From contig DEXE01000003.1 in assembly GCA_002363955.1 (NCBI GenBank), positions 209,511-273,510 of the forward strand: a stretch of 64,000 nt of DNA, written 5' to 3'. Under the pieces are notes generated by a model. It saw only the letters and a list, made by a program, of their open reading frames with translations. It was not told where the DNA came from and ran no database searches. The number at the start of each line of letters is the position of its first letter. The first letter of the stretch is position 1. Of the stretch, positions 27,492 to 39,632 are shown piece after piece. The position numbers and the translations under genes were made by a program. The stretch is from Methylophaga sp. UBA3192 (GTDB taxonomy: Bacteria > Pseudomonadota > Gammaproteobacteria > Nitrosococcales > Methylophagaceae).

Positions 27492-29639
27492 ATGACTGCC
27501 GAAAAAGCCTTATCTTTTTCCCACTCAGAAGCCACGTATTTGCGTACTCCGCACTTAAATACAACAGATCCAGCAGCCGTTCGGACGGAACTTGCAGCCT
27601 ATTTCAATGCCAACTTCGAACGTTATGAATCGCTGTTTGATACCTTGAAATCTGACGATGGGTATTACCAGAAAAGTATTCCGTTACGTCATCCATTGAT
27701 TTTTTATTTCGGTCATACAGCAACATTTTTTGTTAATAAACTGTTACTGGCAGGCTTGTTAACGCAACGAATCAATCCACGTTTTGAATCGATGTTTGCT
27801 GTAGGTGTGGATGAAATGAGCTGGGATGATCTCAATGATGCACATTATGACTGGCCGACAGTAGCGGAAGTTAAAGCCTATCGCCAACAGGTAAAAAAAA
27901 CGGTAAATCAACTTATTCAAACAGCACCGCTGCAATTGCCCATAAATTGGGAAAATCCCTGGTGGGCAATCATGATGGGTATTGAGCATGAACAGATTCA
28001 TCTGGAAACGTCATCGGTATTAATCCGGCAACAGCAATTACAGTGGGTGCAACCCCATGCGGCCTGGCTGGCATGTGACATTTCCGGACCAGCTCCTGAA
28101 AACGCACTTTTGCAAGTGGAAGCCGGTACGGTTAGTCTCGGAAAATCATTTGATGATGCTTATTACGGTTGGGATAACGAATATGGTCAGCATCAAGCTG
28201 ATGTAGAAGCGTTTAAGGCTGCAAGGTATCTGGTCAGTAATCAGGAGTTTTTAGCTTTTGTTGAAGCTGGCGGCTATCTGCAGCGACATTACTGGCAGGA
28301 AGAAGGGCTGCAATGGCGTGAATTTACTCAAGCTGAATATCCGACATTCTGGATAAAAACGAATCAAGGTTGGCAGTTGCGATTAATGGCCGAGGTGGTG
28401 CCGATGCGTTGGGATTGGCCGGCAGAAGTCAACTACCATGAAGCCAAGGCATTTTGTGCATGGAAGGCTGAACAAACCGGTGAAACCGTGCGCCTGCCTA
28501 CTGAAGATGAATGGTATCGTCTGGTCGAGGTTTCAGGCCTCGAAGAGCTGAACGAAACGCCGGCAGCAGCAAATATTCATCTGGATCATTTTGCCTCCTC
28601 CTGTCCGGTCAATCATTTCGCCCAGGGTGATTTCTATGATGTGAGGGGGAATGTATGGCAATGGACCGAAACACCGATTTATCCATTTGATGGATCCCAG
28701 GTTCATCGCTTATATGATGACTTCACCACACCAACCTATGATGGAAAACACAATCTGATGAAAGGCGGCAGCTGGGTTTCCTGTGGTAATGAAACGCGTT
28801 TATCATCACGTTATGCTTTCAGACGTCACTTTTTCCAACATGCCGGTTTCCGCTATGTGGTCTCAGAGGCCCCGGTGGTAAATCTCGATTCAAATTACGA
28901 AACCGACAAAATGCTCTCAGAATATGCCGAGTTCCACTACGGTGAAAGCTATTTTGATGTGCCGAACTTTCAAAAAGCGATTGCTCGGTTAGCTATCGAA
29001 AAAATGTCTGGCAAACCATCACGACGTGCTCTCGATCTGGGTTGTGCTGTGGGACGGGCCAGTTTCGAATTAGCCAGGCATTTTGATCAGGTAACAGGAA
29101 TTGATTTCTCGGCACGCCTGATTAATCTGGGGGTCCAGCTCAAACGGGATGGTGTCGTTCGCTATGCTGTAGCCGATGAAGGTGATTTATTACTCTACCG
29201 TGAACAGCGGCTGGCGAATTTTGGATTGGAAAAGACAGCTCACAAAGTCGATTTTATGCAGGGGGATGCCTGTAATCTCAAAGCGGTATACAGCAATTAT
29301 GATTTAGTGCTGGCAGCGAATTTATTAGACCGTTTGTATGACCCGATTTTATTTTTAAAACAGATACATGAACGGATTAATGCGGGTGGCTTGCTGGTGC
29401 TGGCTTCGCCGTATACATGGCTGGAAGAACACACGGATAAAGCCAATTGGCTGGGTGGTTTCAAAAAAGACGGAGAAAGCTTTTCCACACTGGACGGCAT
29501 CAAAAGCGTGCTGGAAAAACACTTTCAGCTGATTGATGGTCCATTTTCACAACCCTTTGTTATCCGTGAAACCCGACGTAAATTCCAGCATACTCTGTCA
29601 GAGGTGACTATCTGGGAACGTCGACATGTCGAAGATTGA
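27492..29639 (+). CDS. ovoA: 5-histidylcysteine sulfoxide synthase / mercaptohistidine methyltransferase OvoA
   Basis: Bifunctional non-heme iron enzyme of ovothiol A synthesis. It joins cysteine and histidine oxidatively and later methylates 5-thiohistidine. The N-terminal DinB-like domain carries the predicted iron ligands His75 (FYFGHTATFF), His166 and His170 (GIEHEQIHLE); a formylglycine-generating-enzyme-like domain spans about residues 205-455 (GNVWQWTE, LMKGGSWVSCGN), with Tyr416 near the position of the catalytic tyrosine of known OvoA. A C-terminal SAM methyltransferase (ALDLGCAVGRASFELA, about 513-528) completes the fusion, which separates OvoA from the ergothioneine enzyme EgtB. 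At 715 aa it has the expected length. It overlaps ovoB by 14 bp. Confidence 0.93.
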   Translation: MTAEKALSFSHSEATYLRTPHLNTTDPAAVRTELAAYFNANFERYESLFDTLKSDDGYYQKSIPLRHPLIFYFGHTATFFVNKLLLAGLLTQRINPRFESMFAVGVDEMSWDDLNDAHYDWPTVAEVKAYRQQVKKTVNQLIQTAPLQLPINWENPWWAIMMGIEHEQIHLETSSVLIRQQQLQWVQPHAAWLACDISGPAPENALLQVEAGTVSLGKSFDDAYYGWDNEYGQHQADVEAFKAARYLVSNQEFLAFVEAGGYLQRHYWQEEGLQWREFTQAEYPTFWIKTNQGWQLRLMAEVVPMRWDWPAEVNYHEAKAFCAWKAEQTGETVRLPTEDEWYRLVEVSGLEELNETPAAANIHLDHFASSCPVNHFAQGDFYDVRGNVWQWTETPIYPFDGSQVHRLYDDFTTPTYDGKHNLMKGGSWVSCGNETRLSSRYAFRRHFFQHAGFRYVVSEAPVVNLDSNYETDKMLSEYAEFHYGESYFDVPNFQKAIARLAIEKMSGKPSRRALDLGCAVGRASFELARHFDQVTGIDFSARLINLGVQLKRDGVVRYAVADEGDLLLYREQRLANFGLEKTAHKVDFMQGDACNLKAVYSNYDLVLAANLLDRLYDPILFLKQIHERINAGGLLVLASPYTWLEEHTDKANWLGGFKKDGESFSTLDGIKSVLEKHFQLIDGPFSQPFVIRETRRKFQHTLSEVTIWERRHVED

Positions 29640-30798
29640 TTTTGATCAGAAAATAGATCGCAGCGGCACGTATAGTCTTAAATACGATGCCCGCCAGCGA
29701 CTGTTTGGCCGGGAGGATGCGATTCCTCTGTGGGTGGCTGATATGGATTTTGTTGCCCCTGAGGCCGTAACCCGGACGTTGACAGTCAGAGCTGAGCATC
29801 CTTTGTACGGTTATAGTGAATATCCAGCGGCCCTGTATCAGGCGACTCAGGAATGGTTTCTGCGTCGTCATCACTGGCATATTGCCACTGAACATATTCT
29901 GATCTGTCCCGGCGTAGTGCCTTCATTGCATGCCACCATTATGGCGCTCACGGAAAAGCATGAGCAGGTGATTGCTCAGCCCCCGGTCTATTTTCCGTTT
30001 TTCTCAGCCGTCACAGAGACACAGCGCGAACTGGTCGTAAATCCGTTAGTACTGGTGGACGATTATTACCAGATGAACTTCGATCAATTGGCTGAACAAG
30101 CCGCTTCTGGCGCAAAAATGCTGTTGCTCTGTTCGCCGCATAATCCCGGAGGGCGTGTCTGGAGCGAAGCTGAACTGCAGAAACTCCTCGATATCGCCAG
30201 ACAACATCAACTCATCATTCTCAGTGATGAAATTCATGCGGATTTGGTATTTACCGGCAACAAGCATATTCCGCTGGCATCCCTGGCAAAGGATGTGCCC
30301 ATTGTGACTGCGGTATCAGCCAGCAAGACATTCAATATTGCCGGGCTGGGCATGTCGATGTTGATCGTGCCGGATAGCGAGCATAAAAAGGCAATTGAAT
30401 CGGTTTTTAATTCCTGGCATGTCAGTGCTGCCAATCCGTTCAGTATTGAAGCAACCATCGCTGCCTACCGGCATGGTGATGACTGGTTGGAACAGTTACT
30501 GGTTTACCTGCAACAAAGCTATGAGTGGGTAAAACAGTTTTTTGCTGTACATTTACCCAAAATCAGGGTGTTGCCATTACAATCGACCTATCTTATATGG
30601 CTGGATTGTCAGGCTTTGCTGCTGAATGACAAACAACTGCGAACTTTTTTTGTTCAGCAGGCTGGTGTGGCGATGAATCCAGGCGTGATGTTTGGTGATG
30701 CAGGCAGTGGTTTTATGCGCATGAATATTGCAGCACCGCGATCTGTGATTGAACAGGCTTGTCAGCAAATTATTACAGCCTGGGAAAATATGCAATGA
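29626..30798 (+). CDS. ovoB: PLP-dependent C-S lyase OvoB (MalY/PatB family)
   Basis: Pyridoxal-phosphate beta-lyase of 390 aa. The PLP lysine is Lys234 (SASKTFNIAG), and the motifs WVADMDF, CSPHNPGGRVW and LSDEIHADLV are those of the MalY/PatB C-S lyase family. Placed directly after ovoA with overlapping genes, it is very likely the lyase that releases 5-thiohistidine from the histidyl-cysteine sulfoxide. Taken alone the family could also be a cystathionine beta-lyase; the context decides the call. Confidence 0.88.
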   Translation: MSKIDFDQKIDRSGTYSLKYDARQRLFGREDAIPLWVADMDFVAPEAVTRTLTVRAEHPLYGYSEYPAALYQATQEWFLRRHHWHIATEHILICPGVVPSLHATIMALTEKHEQVIAQPPVYFPFFSAVTETQRELVVNPLVLVDDYYQMNFDQLAEQAASGAKMLLLCSPHNPGGRVWSEAELQKLLDIARQHQLIILSDEIHADLVFTGNKHIPLASLAKDVPIVTAVSASKTFNIAGLGMSMLIVPDSEHKKAIESVFNSWHVSAANPFSIEATIAAYRHGDDWLEQLLVYLQQSYEWVKQFFAVHLPKIRVLPLQSTYLIWLDCQALLLNDKQLRTFFVQQAGVAMNPGVMFGDAGSGFMRMNIAAPRSVIEQACQQIITAWENMQ

Positions 30799-30884
30799 AG
30801 CATTCCAGTCAACAAGCCCTAAATCAGGTGATGAATTATCAGATGATTAGGTAATGAAGTTATTTCAATAATGTGAGGTTTAAT

Positions 30885-31088
30885 ATGCAGCAGATTATTG
30901 GTGATGCCGCAGGGGAAATCTGGAAGTATCTCAAAAAGAATGGCGCCACAAGCACCTCTAAATTAGCAGCAGAATGTGCTCTGGACAGTAAGTCGTTTCA
31001 GCGGGCTGTAGGCTGGTTATGCCGTGAAGATAAACTCAGTTTGACGCAAAAAGGCCGTAGCGAAATTATCGACCTTAAAGAACGTTAA
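30885..31088 (+). CDS. Small winged-helix protein (DUF2582 type)
   Basis: A 67-residue protein forming one winged helix-turn-helix (GEIWKYLKKNGATSTSKLA, then the recognition helix SFQRAVGWLCRE). DUF2582 proteins are of this size and are presumed DNA-binding, with no defined function. The ATG at 30885 follows GTGAGG and is preferred over one at 30873. It overlaps the convergent gene at 31085 by 4 bp. Confidence 0.8.
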   Translation: MQQIIGDAAGEIWKYLKKNGATSTSKLAAECALDSKSFQRAVGWLCREDKLSLTQKGRSEIIDLKER

Positions 31089-31657
31089 TCTGCCGGTAAA
31101 CTTTCCTTCACGGTAAACGCACCGCGGACACTGCCGACACTGAATCCTGTTGCCTGATCTTCGGGGTACAGTTTTTTCAGCTCTGCCTTTATGGGGTCAG
31201 GTATTTTTTCTCCGTGGCAGGATATGCAGACCAGGTCAGTGCCAATAGCCTTCATCAGTCGCCATTGCTTAATGCCATCGTTATCAACCTGCTCACTGAA
31301 TGTGAGCTTTTTAACCGTTTCGCCTTTTTCCAGTCGTTTTTCGAAATTCCCCAACACCCTGGCTTCCCATTCATCAGCCTTATTTTCAGGATTTCTTACT
31401 TTCAGTGCGGTGCGACTCACATCAAGATTGTATTTTGCTGAAACCTGCTGAGCTACTTTAGGAGCAATATCCTTGCAGACCCCTATGGTTTTTACAGAAC
31501 CATCGGTTTGCATTGATAACATCAATGCGGATTTGAGCGTTTCAGCAAATTCTTTTATCGCCTGATTAGCCTGAGTTTTAAATTCCTTTGCGTCATCAGC
31601 CTGAACTGAAAAGGCAAAAAACAGAAATGGGATAAAAACTATCTGCCGAATATTCAT
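31085..31657 (-). CDS. DUF3365 (Tll0287-like) periplasmic heme protein
   Basis: A 190-residue exported protein with signal peptide (about residues 1-20, ending SVQA) and one c-type heme motif CISCH (in LVCISCHGEK). The C-terminal GFSVGSVRGAFTV is characteristic of the DUF3365 heme-sensor fold. Such proteins serve as heme-based sensors or electron carriers; which applies here is unknown. The ATG at 31657 is chosen over one at 31708 because it starts a proper signal peptide. It follows a DUF2892 gene on the same strand. Confidence 0.85.
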   Translation of the reverse strand: MNIRQIVFIPFLFFAFSVQADDAKEFKTQANQAIKEFAETLKSALMLSMQTDGSVKTIGVCKDIAPKVAQQVSAKYNLDVSRTALKVRNPENKADEWEARVLGNFEKRLEKGETVKKLTFSEQVDNDGIKQWRLMKAIGTDLVCISCHGEKIPDPIKAELKKLYPEDQATGFSVGSVRGAFTVKESLPAD

Positions 31658-31679
31658 AACCTTGCTCCACGTCGGGTCA

Positions 31680-31880
31680 TTAAAATGCGTTGCCTTGTGA
31701 CAGGCCAATTTTTTTGAGCAATTTTGCCATCGGACAAAAACCAGTAAAAGCTGCCTGAAGCATATTTATACCCACAACTGCAGTGAACCACAGCCAGTAA
31801 ATATGATGCAACTGTGAAAGCAATAAACTTATCAGGATAAAACTTCCAGCCAAAGCAAAAACCATTTTATCTGTATTCAT
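31680..31880 (-). CDS. DUF2892 inner membrane protein
   Basis: A 66-residue protein with two hydrophobic segments (about residues 6-22 and 28-45) and the family end [14 protein letters not shown], as in the YgaP-type membrane domain. Many relatives are fused or linked to rhodaneses and sulfur metabolism. It lies 22 bp upstream of the DUF3365 gene and diverges from parE. Confidence 0.85.
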   Translation of the reverse strand: MNTDKMVFALAGSFILISLLLSQLHHIYWLWFTAVVGINMLQAAFTGFCPMAKLLKKIGLSQGNAF

Positions 31881-32027
31881 GTTGTTTCTCTCTATAATTA
31901 GTTGTTACTAATATTAGATAGCAATTATATGTGATGCAAGCTTAGTTATTTCATCGCCGTGCTCTAGATGCTTGTACATCCGGCTTTTATCCTGCTAACC
32001 TTCGGGCAACTTGATTTTTTTGACTAA

Positions 32028-33932
<1,905 letters not shown>

Positions 33933-33946
33933 ACTGAGAATTTTAA

Positions 33947-36187
33947 ATGAGTGCATTAGTCGACGATCTGGAACAGCAACCGCTTAGAGAGTTTACCGAA
34001 AAAGCGTATCTGGGTTATTCCATGTACGTCATTCTGGATCGGGCCCTGCCACATCTGGCGGATGGTCTGAAGCCGGTGCAACGTCGCATTGTATATGCGA
34101 TGTCAGAACTGGGTCTCAGTGCGGTTTCCAAACACAAAAAATCCGCTCGTACGGTGGGTGACGTTTTAGGTAAATATCATCCGCATGGTGATTCGGCCTG
34201 TTATGAAGCCATGGTATTGATGGCGCAGCCATTCTCCTACCGTTATACCCTGATTGATGGTCAGGGTAACTGGGGTTCGATGGATGATCCCAAATCGTTT
34301 GCCGCGATGCGGTATACCGAAGCACGTCTGGCACCGTATGCCCAAACCCTGTTAACTGAGCTGGGGCAAGGCACGGTTGAATGGATGCCTAATTTTGATG
34401 GCACCATGGATGAGCCACAACTGCTACCGGCTCGTCTTCCCAATGTATTATTGAATGGTGCCACCGGTATTGCGGTGGGTATGGCAACCGATATTCTGCC
34501 GCATAACCTGCGGGAAGTGGTCAATGCCTGTCTGTTGTTACTGAAATCACCGAAAAGCACATTAGATGATTTGCTAACCGAAATTCAGGGACCGGATTTC
34601 CCCACAGGCGGCGAAATTGTTTCATCACAAGCAGAAATTCGCCGGATTTACGAAACAGGTCATGGTTCGATACGCCAACGTGCCGCTTATAAAGTCGAAG
34701 ACAATGAAATTGTGATTCATGCACTGCCATATCAGACTTCCGGTGCCAAAGTGCTGGAACAGATCGCCGCACAGATGAATAACAAAAAGCTGCCGATGGT
34801 GGCGGATTTACGGGATGAATCCGATCACGAACAGGCGGTTCGTCTGGTGATTGTGCCGCGTTCCAATCGGGTGGATATTGAAAGTCTGATGTCACATCTG
34901 TTTGCGACTACTGATTTGGAACGCAGTTATCGCGTCAATATGAACATGATTGGTCTTGATGGCCGGCCGCAGGTGAAAAATCTGCTGCAGATGCTCAGCG
35001 AATGGCTGACCTACCGCATTCAAACGGTACGTCGTCGTTTGCAGTTCCGGCTGGATAAAGTGCTGGATCGCATGCATGTGCTGGAAGGTTTATTGATCGC
35101 CTATCTGAATATTGATGAAGTCATTGCCATTATCCGTCACGAAGATGATCCCAAAGCGGAGCTGATGGCCCGATTCAGTCTGAGTGATCGTCAGGCCGAA
35201 TCGATTCTTGAATTACGTTTACGGCATTTGGCCAAACTGGAGGAAATGAAGCTCAAAGGCGAAATGGATGAGCTCAGCAAGGAACGTAAATCACTGGAAT
35301 TATTACTGAGCTCGGAAACCCGTTTGAAATCGTTGATCCGCAAAGAGTTGACAGCCGATGCTGAAAAATATGGTGATGATCGGCGCAGTGAAATCAAACA
35401 ACGTGATGCGGCCAAAGCGCTCAGTGAAACCGAGTTATTACCGACAGAACCGTTAACTATTGTGCTCTCAGCCAGTGGCTGGGTGCGTGCTGCCAAAGGC
35501 CATGATGTGGATCCGGGATCGCTAAATTACCGAACCGGGGATCGCTATCTGGCCTCGGTGAAAACCCGCAGTAATCAGCAAGTGGTGTTTCTGGATGAAA
35601 GTGGACGCAGTTATTCTCTGGCGGCGCATACCTTGCCATCAGCAAGAGGGCAGGGAGAGCCATTAAGCGGGCGCTTGCAATCTGCCCCCGAAGTAAGGTT
35701 TATTGCCGTAATTGCTGCCGAAAATGATCAGATGGTGTTGCTATCCAATACGGCAGGTTATGGTTTTGTGACCCGCTTTGATAATTTACTGGCCAAAAAT
35801 AAAGCGGGCAAAGCCCTATTTAATCTGCCGGAGAAAGCGGCATTGTTGCCACCACTGGTGTTGGATACCAAGACGCCACAGCAACTGGCTGTAGCTGCTG
35901 GTGATGGTCGTTTGCTGGTGTTCCCGATCAGTGAAGTGCCAGAATTAAATAAAGGTAAAGGCGTACGGCTTATCAATATTCCGCAGGCTCGCTTTAGCAG
36001 CGGGCAGGAGTGGTTGCAATCGGTCACATTGGTCCCGGAAAATCACAGCCTGACGCTGCATGCCGGACGTCGTCATCTGACATTGAAAACGGCTGATTTG
36101 CAACACTATGCAGGAGAGCGCGGAAAACGCGGTCACAAGCTGCCGAGAGGATTACAAAAAGTCAGTTCGGTCGAAGTAGCCGAGTAA
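33947..36187 (+). CDS. parC: DNA topoisomerase IV subunit A
   Basis: Breakage-reunion subunit of topoisomerase IV, 746 aa. The catalytic tyrosine is Tyr123 ([12 protein letters not shown]). The quinolone-resistance region reads [10 protein letters not shown] with Ser83 and Glu87, the positions of E. coli Ser80 and Glu84, so it carries the sensitive-type residues. The C-terminal part has the beta-pinwheel ([11 protein letters not shown] region). Co-transcribed with parE. Confidence 0.97.
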   Translation: MSALVDDLEQQPLREFTEKAYLGYSMYVILDRALPHLADGLKPVQRRIVYAMSELGLSAVSKHKKSARTVGDVLGKYHPHGDSACYEAMVLMAQPFSYRYTLIDGQGNWGSMDDPKSFAAMRYTEARLAPYAQTLLTELGQGTVEWMPNFDGTMDEPQLLPARLPNVLLNGATGIAVGMATDILPHNLREVVNACLLLLKSPKSTLDDLLTEIQGPDFPTGGEIVSSQAEIRRIYETGHGSIRQRAAYKVEDNEIVIHALPYQTSGAKVLEQIAAQMNNKKLPMVADLRDESDHEQAVRLVIVPRSNRVDIESLMSHLFATTDLERSYRVNMNMIGLDGRPQVKNLLQMLSEWLTYRIQTVRRRLQFRLDKVLDRMHVLEGLLIAYLNIDEVIAIIRHEDDPKAELMARFSLSDRQAESILELRLRHLAKLEEMKLKGEMDELSKERKSLELLLSSETRLKSLIRKELTADAEKYGDDRRSEIKQRDAAKALSETELLPTEPLTIVLSASGWVRAAKGHDVDPGSLNYRTGDRYLASVKTRSNQQVVFLDESGRSYSLAAHTLPSARGQGEPLSGRLQSAPEVRFIAVIAAENDQMVLLSNTAGYGFVTRFDNLLAKNKAGKALFNLPEKAALLPPLVLDTKTPQQLAVAAGDGRLLVFPISEVPELNKGKGVRLINIPQARFSSGQEWLQSVTLVPENHSLTLHAGRRHLTLKTADLQHYAGERGKRGHKLPRGLQKVSSVEVAE

Positions 36188-36241
36188 AAAGCTCGGTTAT
36201 TTGTTATCCTGTTTGGCATTAAATCACAATGCCTGATAGAG

Positions 36242-36712
36242 ATGCTGGATTTACCTTCTGATCATTTTTCCGTTACTGCCGTATTGCTGAAAAAAGCCAG
36301 TCAGCACCGCTGGGCCAGTCATTCCTGGTCTCTGCTCGGTGTGATGCCAGGCCTCAGCGAAACGCAATTGTCCAATGCGCAGGAATCAGGCGAGCTGCAT
36401 TATTATTCCGATCTGCATCTGCGTTTATTTCGGCATTATTGTGAAAGTTACTACCATAACCTGATGTCTGAACAGGCCAAGATCTATTTTATCGGGCGCC
36501 TGGAAAATGACCAGTTATCACCCGTTTTACTGACCGTGGATTTCGATGAGGCGGCTTCGTATATGGAAGCTGGCGATCAGGTACTGGAAGCACCATTGCC
36601 GGATGAATTATGTGTCTGGCTGGAACGGTTTCTACTTTACCACTATGCCCCGGAAGCACCTAAAAAACGCCGACGTGAACGCTGGAAAGATAAAGATGGA
36701 GGTGCCAGATGA
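36242..36712 (+). CDS. DUF3305 domain protein (formate dehydrogenase cluster)
   Basis: A 156-residue cytosolic protein with the DUF3305 start (SVTAVLLKKASQHRWASHSW). DUF3305 and DUF3306 genes appear almost only in operons for Tat-exported formate dehydrogenases, so a maturation or assembly role is presumed. It ends in a basic tail (KKRRRERWKDK). It overlaps the DUF3306 gene by 4 bp and starts the operon that runs to 44310. Confidence 0.85.
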   Translation: MLDLPSDHFSVTAVLLKKASQHRWASHSWSLLGVMPGLSETQLSNAQESGELHYYSDLHLRLFRHYCESYYHNLMSEQAKIYFIGRLENDQLSPVLLTVDFDEAASYMEAGDQVLEAPLPDELCVWLERFLLYHYAPEAPKKRRRERWKDKDGGAR

Positions 36713-37149
36713 AAGAAAAATCAGCATCCGAAAATTTCCTGGCGCGCTGGTCTCGCCGCAAACAACAGTCTGAAGTACTGACAAATCACGCCGTTGAGAA
36801 CTCACCTGATGTAGAGCCATCTGAACCGGCAGTAGCAAAAGATCCCGCTGAGTTACCCATCTGGCAACGAGATGACGTGGATCCTGAAACCAGGCAGCAG
36901 GCTTTAAGAGATTTATTTCGTAAACCGGGCTTTAATAAAACTGACGGCCTTGAAGAATACGAAAACGACTATAACTATCATGCTTTTGCCGGATTAGGCT
37001 CTGTGGTGACGCATGAGATGAAGCGCATGCTGGAGCGTCAGCTGGAAGCAGATGAAACAGCTGAACCGTCAACAACAGCAGATTCAACAGAAAATCCTTT
37101 ACAGGATGAAGATGCAAAACCGCGAAATACTCGCGACGAGGAGGATTAA
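36709..37149 (+). CDS. DUF3306 domain protein (formate dehydrogenase cluster)
   Basis: A 146-residue protein starting with NFLARWSRRKQ, the DUF3306 signature, and containing LPIWQRDDVDPETRQQALRDLFRKPGFN. The C-terminus is acidic and low in complexity. Its function is not known, but it is constantly linked with DUF3305 and the ferredoxin-like gene that follows. Overlaps DUF3305 by 4 bp. Confidence 0.86.
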   Translation: MKEKSASENFLARWSRRKQQSEVLTNHAVENSPDVEPSEPAVAKDPAELPIWQRDDVDPETRQQALRDLFRKPGFNKTDGLEEYENDYNYHAFAGLGSVVTHEMKRMLERQLEADETAEPSTTADSTENPLQDEDAKPRNTRDEED

Positions 37150-37153
37150 CCCA

Positions 37154-38698
37154 TTGCATAACGTGGTTTTGGAAGCAGGTCGAATTGAAATTCATCCTGT
37201 GCAATTGATTGAGTTTGAATCCCGTGGAAGATTGTTAATTATCGGCAGTAGCGAGGCGATTTCTGCCGTAGCTCCACATTGTCAGACATTAACGATAACT
37301 GCGTTAGTGAGTGATGCTGCGACTGTCAGTGCTGAAGAAGTTTCGGTTTTAGCAGGTGAGTTGACTGGTTTAACCGGCTGGCTGGGTGAGTTTGATGCGA
37401 TTATTTCTGGTCAAATGTTACGATTCGATTTGGTTCTGGATTTGAGTGACTCGTCAATTCTCAAACAGAAAGTTTCGCCTTTAGGCTATTTTGCACCGGG
37501 TGATAATCAACAGGCATTGGCAGAAGCCTTACAGCAGTTACCGGATTTGATTGGTGTTTTCGATAAACCACGCTATTTCCAATACAAACCGACTATCTGT
37601 GCCCATTCCCGACGTGGTATTAATGGCTGTAATCAATGTCTTGAAGCCTGCCCGGCCGAGGCTGTGAGCCACGCTGGTGATGAAGTCAGAGTGGATCCCA
37701 ATTTATGTCAGGGGTGTGGCAGCTGTGTGGCGGTATGCCCTTCCGGGGCAATGAATTACGCATTGCCGACGCTGGATGTCAGTCTCGAACGGTTACGCTC
37801 TATGCTGCAGCAATATGACGAACTGGAAAGCCTGCCACCGCATATTTTGATCCATGATGAATCCAATGCACAAACCTTGCTGGAAATGCGCGGTCATGAA
37901 CTCACCGATGATGTGATTACGTTCTCGATTGAAGAAATTGGTGCATTGAGTATGCCTTTCTGGTTGGCTGCCATAGCTTATGGTGCCAGTGGTGTTACAG
38001 TCTGGGATGCACTGACCCACGACGATCATGACTGGCTGGAATTACAGCAGCAAATGCAGTTAAGCAATGAATTATTGAACGGTATGGGGTATCCGGCTGC
38101 AATTCACTGGCATCAGGGCAATGATTTCACTGCATTACAAACTCATCTTAAACAACTGTCCAAAACAGATGCTGCTGCTCCGGGTCGTTTTGCCGGTATG
38201 GATAATAAACGGCGGGTCAGTACTCTGGCCTTATCCCATCTATACGAACATGCCCCGGCACCACAGGCAGAAATTAAACTTGAAAAGCCCGCGCCATTTG
38301 GTGAGATTCTGGTTGATAAACAGGCTTGTACTTTATGTATGTCCTGCGTATCGGTCTGTCCGGTGGGATCCTTGGTTGATGGGGTGGACAAGCCGCAACT
38401 CAACTTTATAGAAGATTTATGTGTGCAATGCGGTATTTGTGAAACGGCTTGTCCGGAAAATGCCATCACGCTGTCACCTCGTTATCTTTATCAGCGGGAT
38501 CAGGCACGCCAAAAACGTGTATTGCATGAAGAGGCGATTTTTCATTGCATCAGTTGCGCAAAACCATTTGCCACACAGAAAATGATCGATACCATTACCG
38601 AAAAATTAAAAGATCACCACATGTTCCAGGGCGCTGCTTTGGAGCAATTGAAAATGTGTGAAGACTGTCGTGTAAAAGCAATGTTCAAAAAAGGTTGA
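37154..38698 (+). CDS. 4Fe-4S binding protein of the formate dehydrogenase cluster
   Basis: A 514-residue iron-sulfur protein with four ferredoxin-type cluster motifs (CNQCLEACP, CQGCGSCVAVCP, CTLCMSCVSVCP, CVQCGICETACP) and a CISC...CEDC set near the C-terminus. It probably moves electrons or helps cluster assembly for the formate dehydrogenase. I chose the TTG at 37154 because GAGGAGGA lies 8 bp upstream; in-frame ATGs at 37052 and beyond lie inside the DUF3306 gene. It overlaps or abuts the TorD gene. Confidence 0.87.
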   Translation: MHNVVLEAGRIEIHPVQLIEFESRGRLLIIGSSEAISAVAPHCQTLTITALVSDAATVSAEEVSVLAGELTGLTGWLGEFDAIISGQMLRFDLVLDLSDSSILKQKVSPLGYFAPGDNQQALAEALQQLPDLIGVFDKPRYFQYKPTICAHSRRGINGCNQCLEACPAEAVSHAGDEVRVDPNLCQGCGSCVAVCPSGAMNYALPTLDVSLERLRSMLQQYDELESLPPHILIHDESNAQTLLEMRGHELTDDVITFSIEEIGALSMPFWLAAIAYGASGVTVWDALTHDDHDWLELQQQMQLSNELLNGMGYPAAIHWHQGNDFTALQTHLKQLSKTDAAAPGRFAGMDNKRRVSTLALSHLYEHAPAPQAEIKLEKPAPFGEILVDKQACTLCMSCVSVCPVGSLVDGVDKPQLNFIEDLCVQCGICETACPENAITLSPRYLYQRDQARQKRVLHEEAIFHCISCAKPFATQKMIDTITEKLKDHHMFQGAALEQLKMCEDCRVKAMFKKG

Positions 38699-38703
38699 TA
38701 GGC

Positions 38704-39279
38704 GTGGAAGATATTGAAGAAACTCAATGGCGTGCCCAAACATACGCCTTATTAGCTAATTTGCTGGCGGCCCCGCCACAACAGAATTTACTGGATAACA
38801 TTGTCAGTCTGCAGGTTACTCATCCTGAAAGTCCTCTGGGGCAGGGCTGGAAGGCTTTGGTAGAAGCTGCTGGAAAATACAATGCCGAACAAATTGCGGA
38901 TGAATATCAATTATTGTTTATCGGTCTGGCGCAAGGTGAGGTTATTCCTTACGGCTCGTATTATCAGAGCGGCTTTTTAAATGAAAAGCCACTGGCAAAA
39001 TTACGCATAGATTTAGGCAAACTCGGACTTGAGCGGCAACAGGACAAAGCGGAGCCGGAAGACCATATCGCCGGGGAGTGTGATGTGATGCGTTTGATTC
39101 TGACAGCTAACGGCACGCCAATCATAGATGATAAAACCTTTTTTAATACGCACTTACGACCCTGGGCAGTCAAATTCTTTACTGACTTGGCGAAAGCCAA
39201 AAGTGCTGCTTTTTACGGCGGGGTGGCATTATTGGGTAAACATTTTACAGAAGCTGAACTTCAACGCCTCGAACAATGA
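38704..39279 (+). CDS. TorD/DmsD-family redox enzyme chaperone
   Basis: A 191-residue all-helical chaperone of the TorD family that binds Tat signal peptides and protects molybdoenzymes during cofactor loading. Typical motifs are YQLLFIGLAQGEVIPYGSYY and the C-terminal CDVMRLIL region. It lies just upstream of the Tat-exported formate dehydrogenase genes. GTG at 38704 with AAGG 9 bp upstream is preferred to TTG at 38695, which overlaps the previous gene. Confidence 0.86.
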   Translation: MEDIEETQWRAQTYALLANLLAAPPQQNLLDNIVSLQVTHPESPLGQGWKALVEAAGKYNAEQIADEYQLLFIGLAQGEVIPYGSYYQSGFLNEKPLAKLRIDLGKLGLERQQDKAEPEDHIAGECDVMRLILTANGTPIIDDKTFFNTHLRPWAVKFFTDLAKAKSAAFYGGVALLGKHFTEAELQRLEQ

Positions 39280-39352
39280 CAAATAGTTTGATTTTGTGGG
39301 CGAATATCCTTGAACACTCATGTCGTCTGCGCGATAATTAACACTCAAATTT

Positions 39353-39370
39353 GTTGTCGACGCTGACAAC
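39353..39370. promoter_or_regulatory. Palindromic site upstream of the Tat formate dehydrogenase genes
   Basis: GTTGTC, 6-bp spacer, GACAAC forms an 18-bp operator-like inverted repeat 41 bp upstream of the small Tat protein gene. It may be a regulator site; the regulator is not known. Confidence 0.4.
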
Positions 39371-39410
39371 CTCTTGCTTGTCAATGCACTGAATTTCATC
39401 CGGAGAAATC

Positions 39411-39620
39411 ATGACTGCAAAGCCATCAAATAGCCGCAGAGAATTTCTGCACAAATTGACTGCCACCATTGGTGGAACGGCGACACTGGCACTGACAGCA
39501 AATACGCTGCAAGCCGCCCCACAACAAGCAGTTGAAACTCCCGCTAAACCTGCTCCCGCTGCAAAAGGTTATCAACATACTGAGCATGTTGAGACTTACT
39601 ACCAGCGTGCTGACTTTTAA
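39411..39620 (+). CDS. Small Tat-signal protein of the formate dehydrogenase operon
   Basis: A 69-residue protein with a twin-arginine signal (SRREFLHKL followed by a hydrophobic stretch TATIGGTATLALTA and cleavage near TLQAA) and a short, proline-rich mature part ending HVETYYQRADF. Similar tiny Tat proteins precede fdhA in many proteobacteria; they may act as a small exported subunit. The start has GGAGAAA upstream. fdhA follows after 12 bp. Confidence 0.82.
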   Translation: MTAKPSNSRREFLHKLTATIGGTATLALTANTLQAAPQQAVETPAKPAPAAKGYQHTEHVETYYQRADF

Positions 39621-39632
39621 AAGACTGACGCT

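Noticed and set aside
27300..27564. Two short mirrored frames around the palindrome before ovoA
   Set aside because: They share the same peptide (GSVYLPSP) only because the DNA is a palindrome; not genes.
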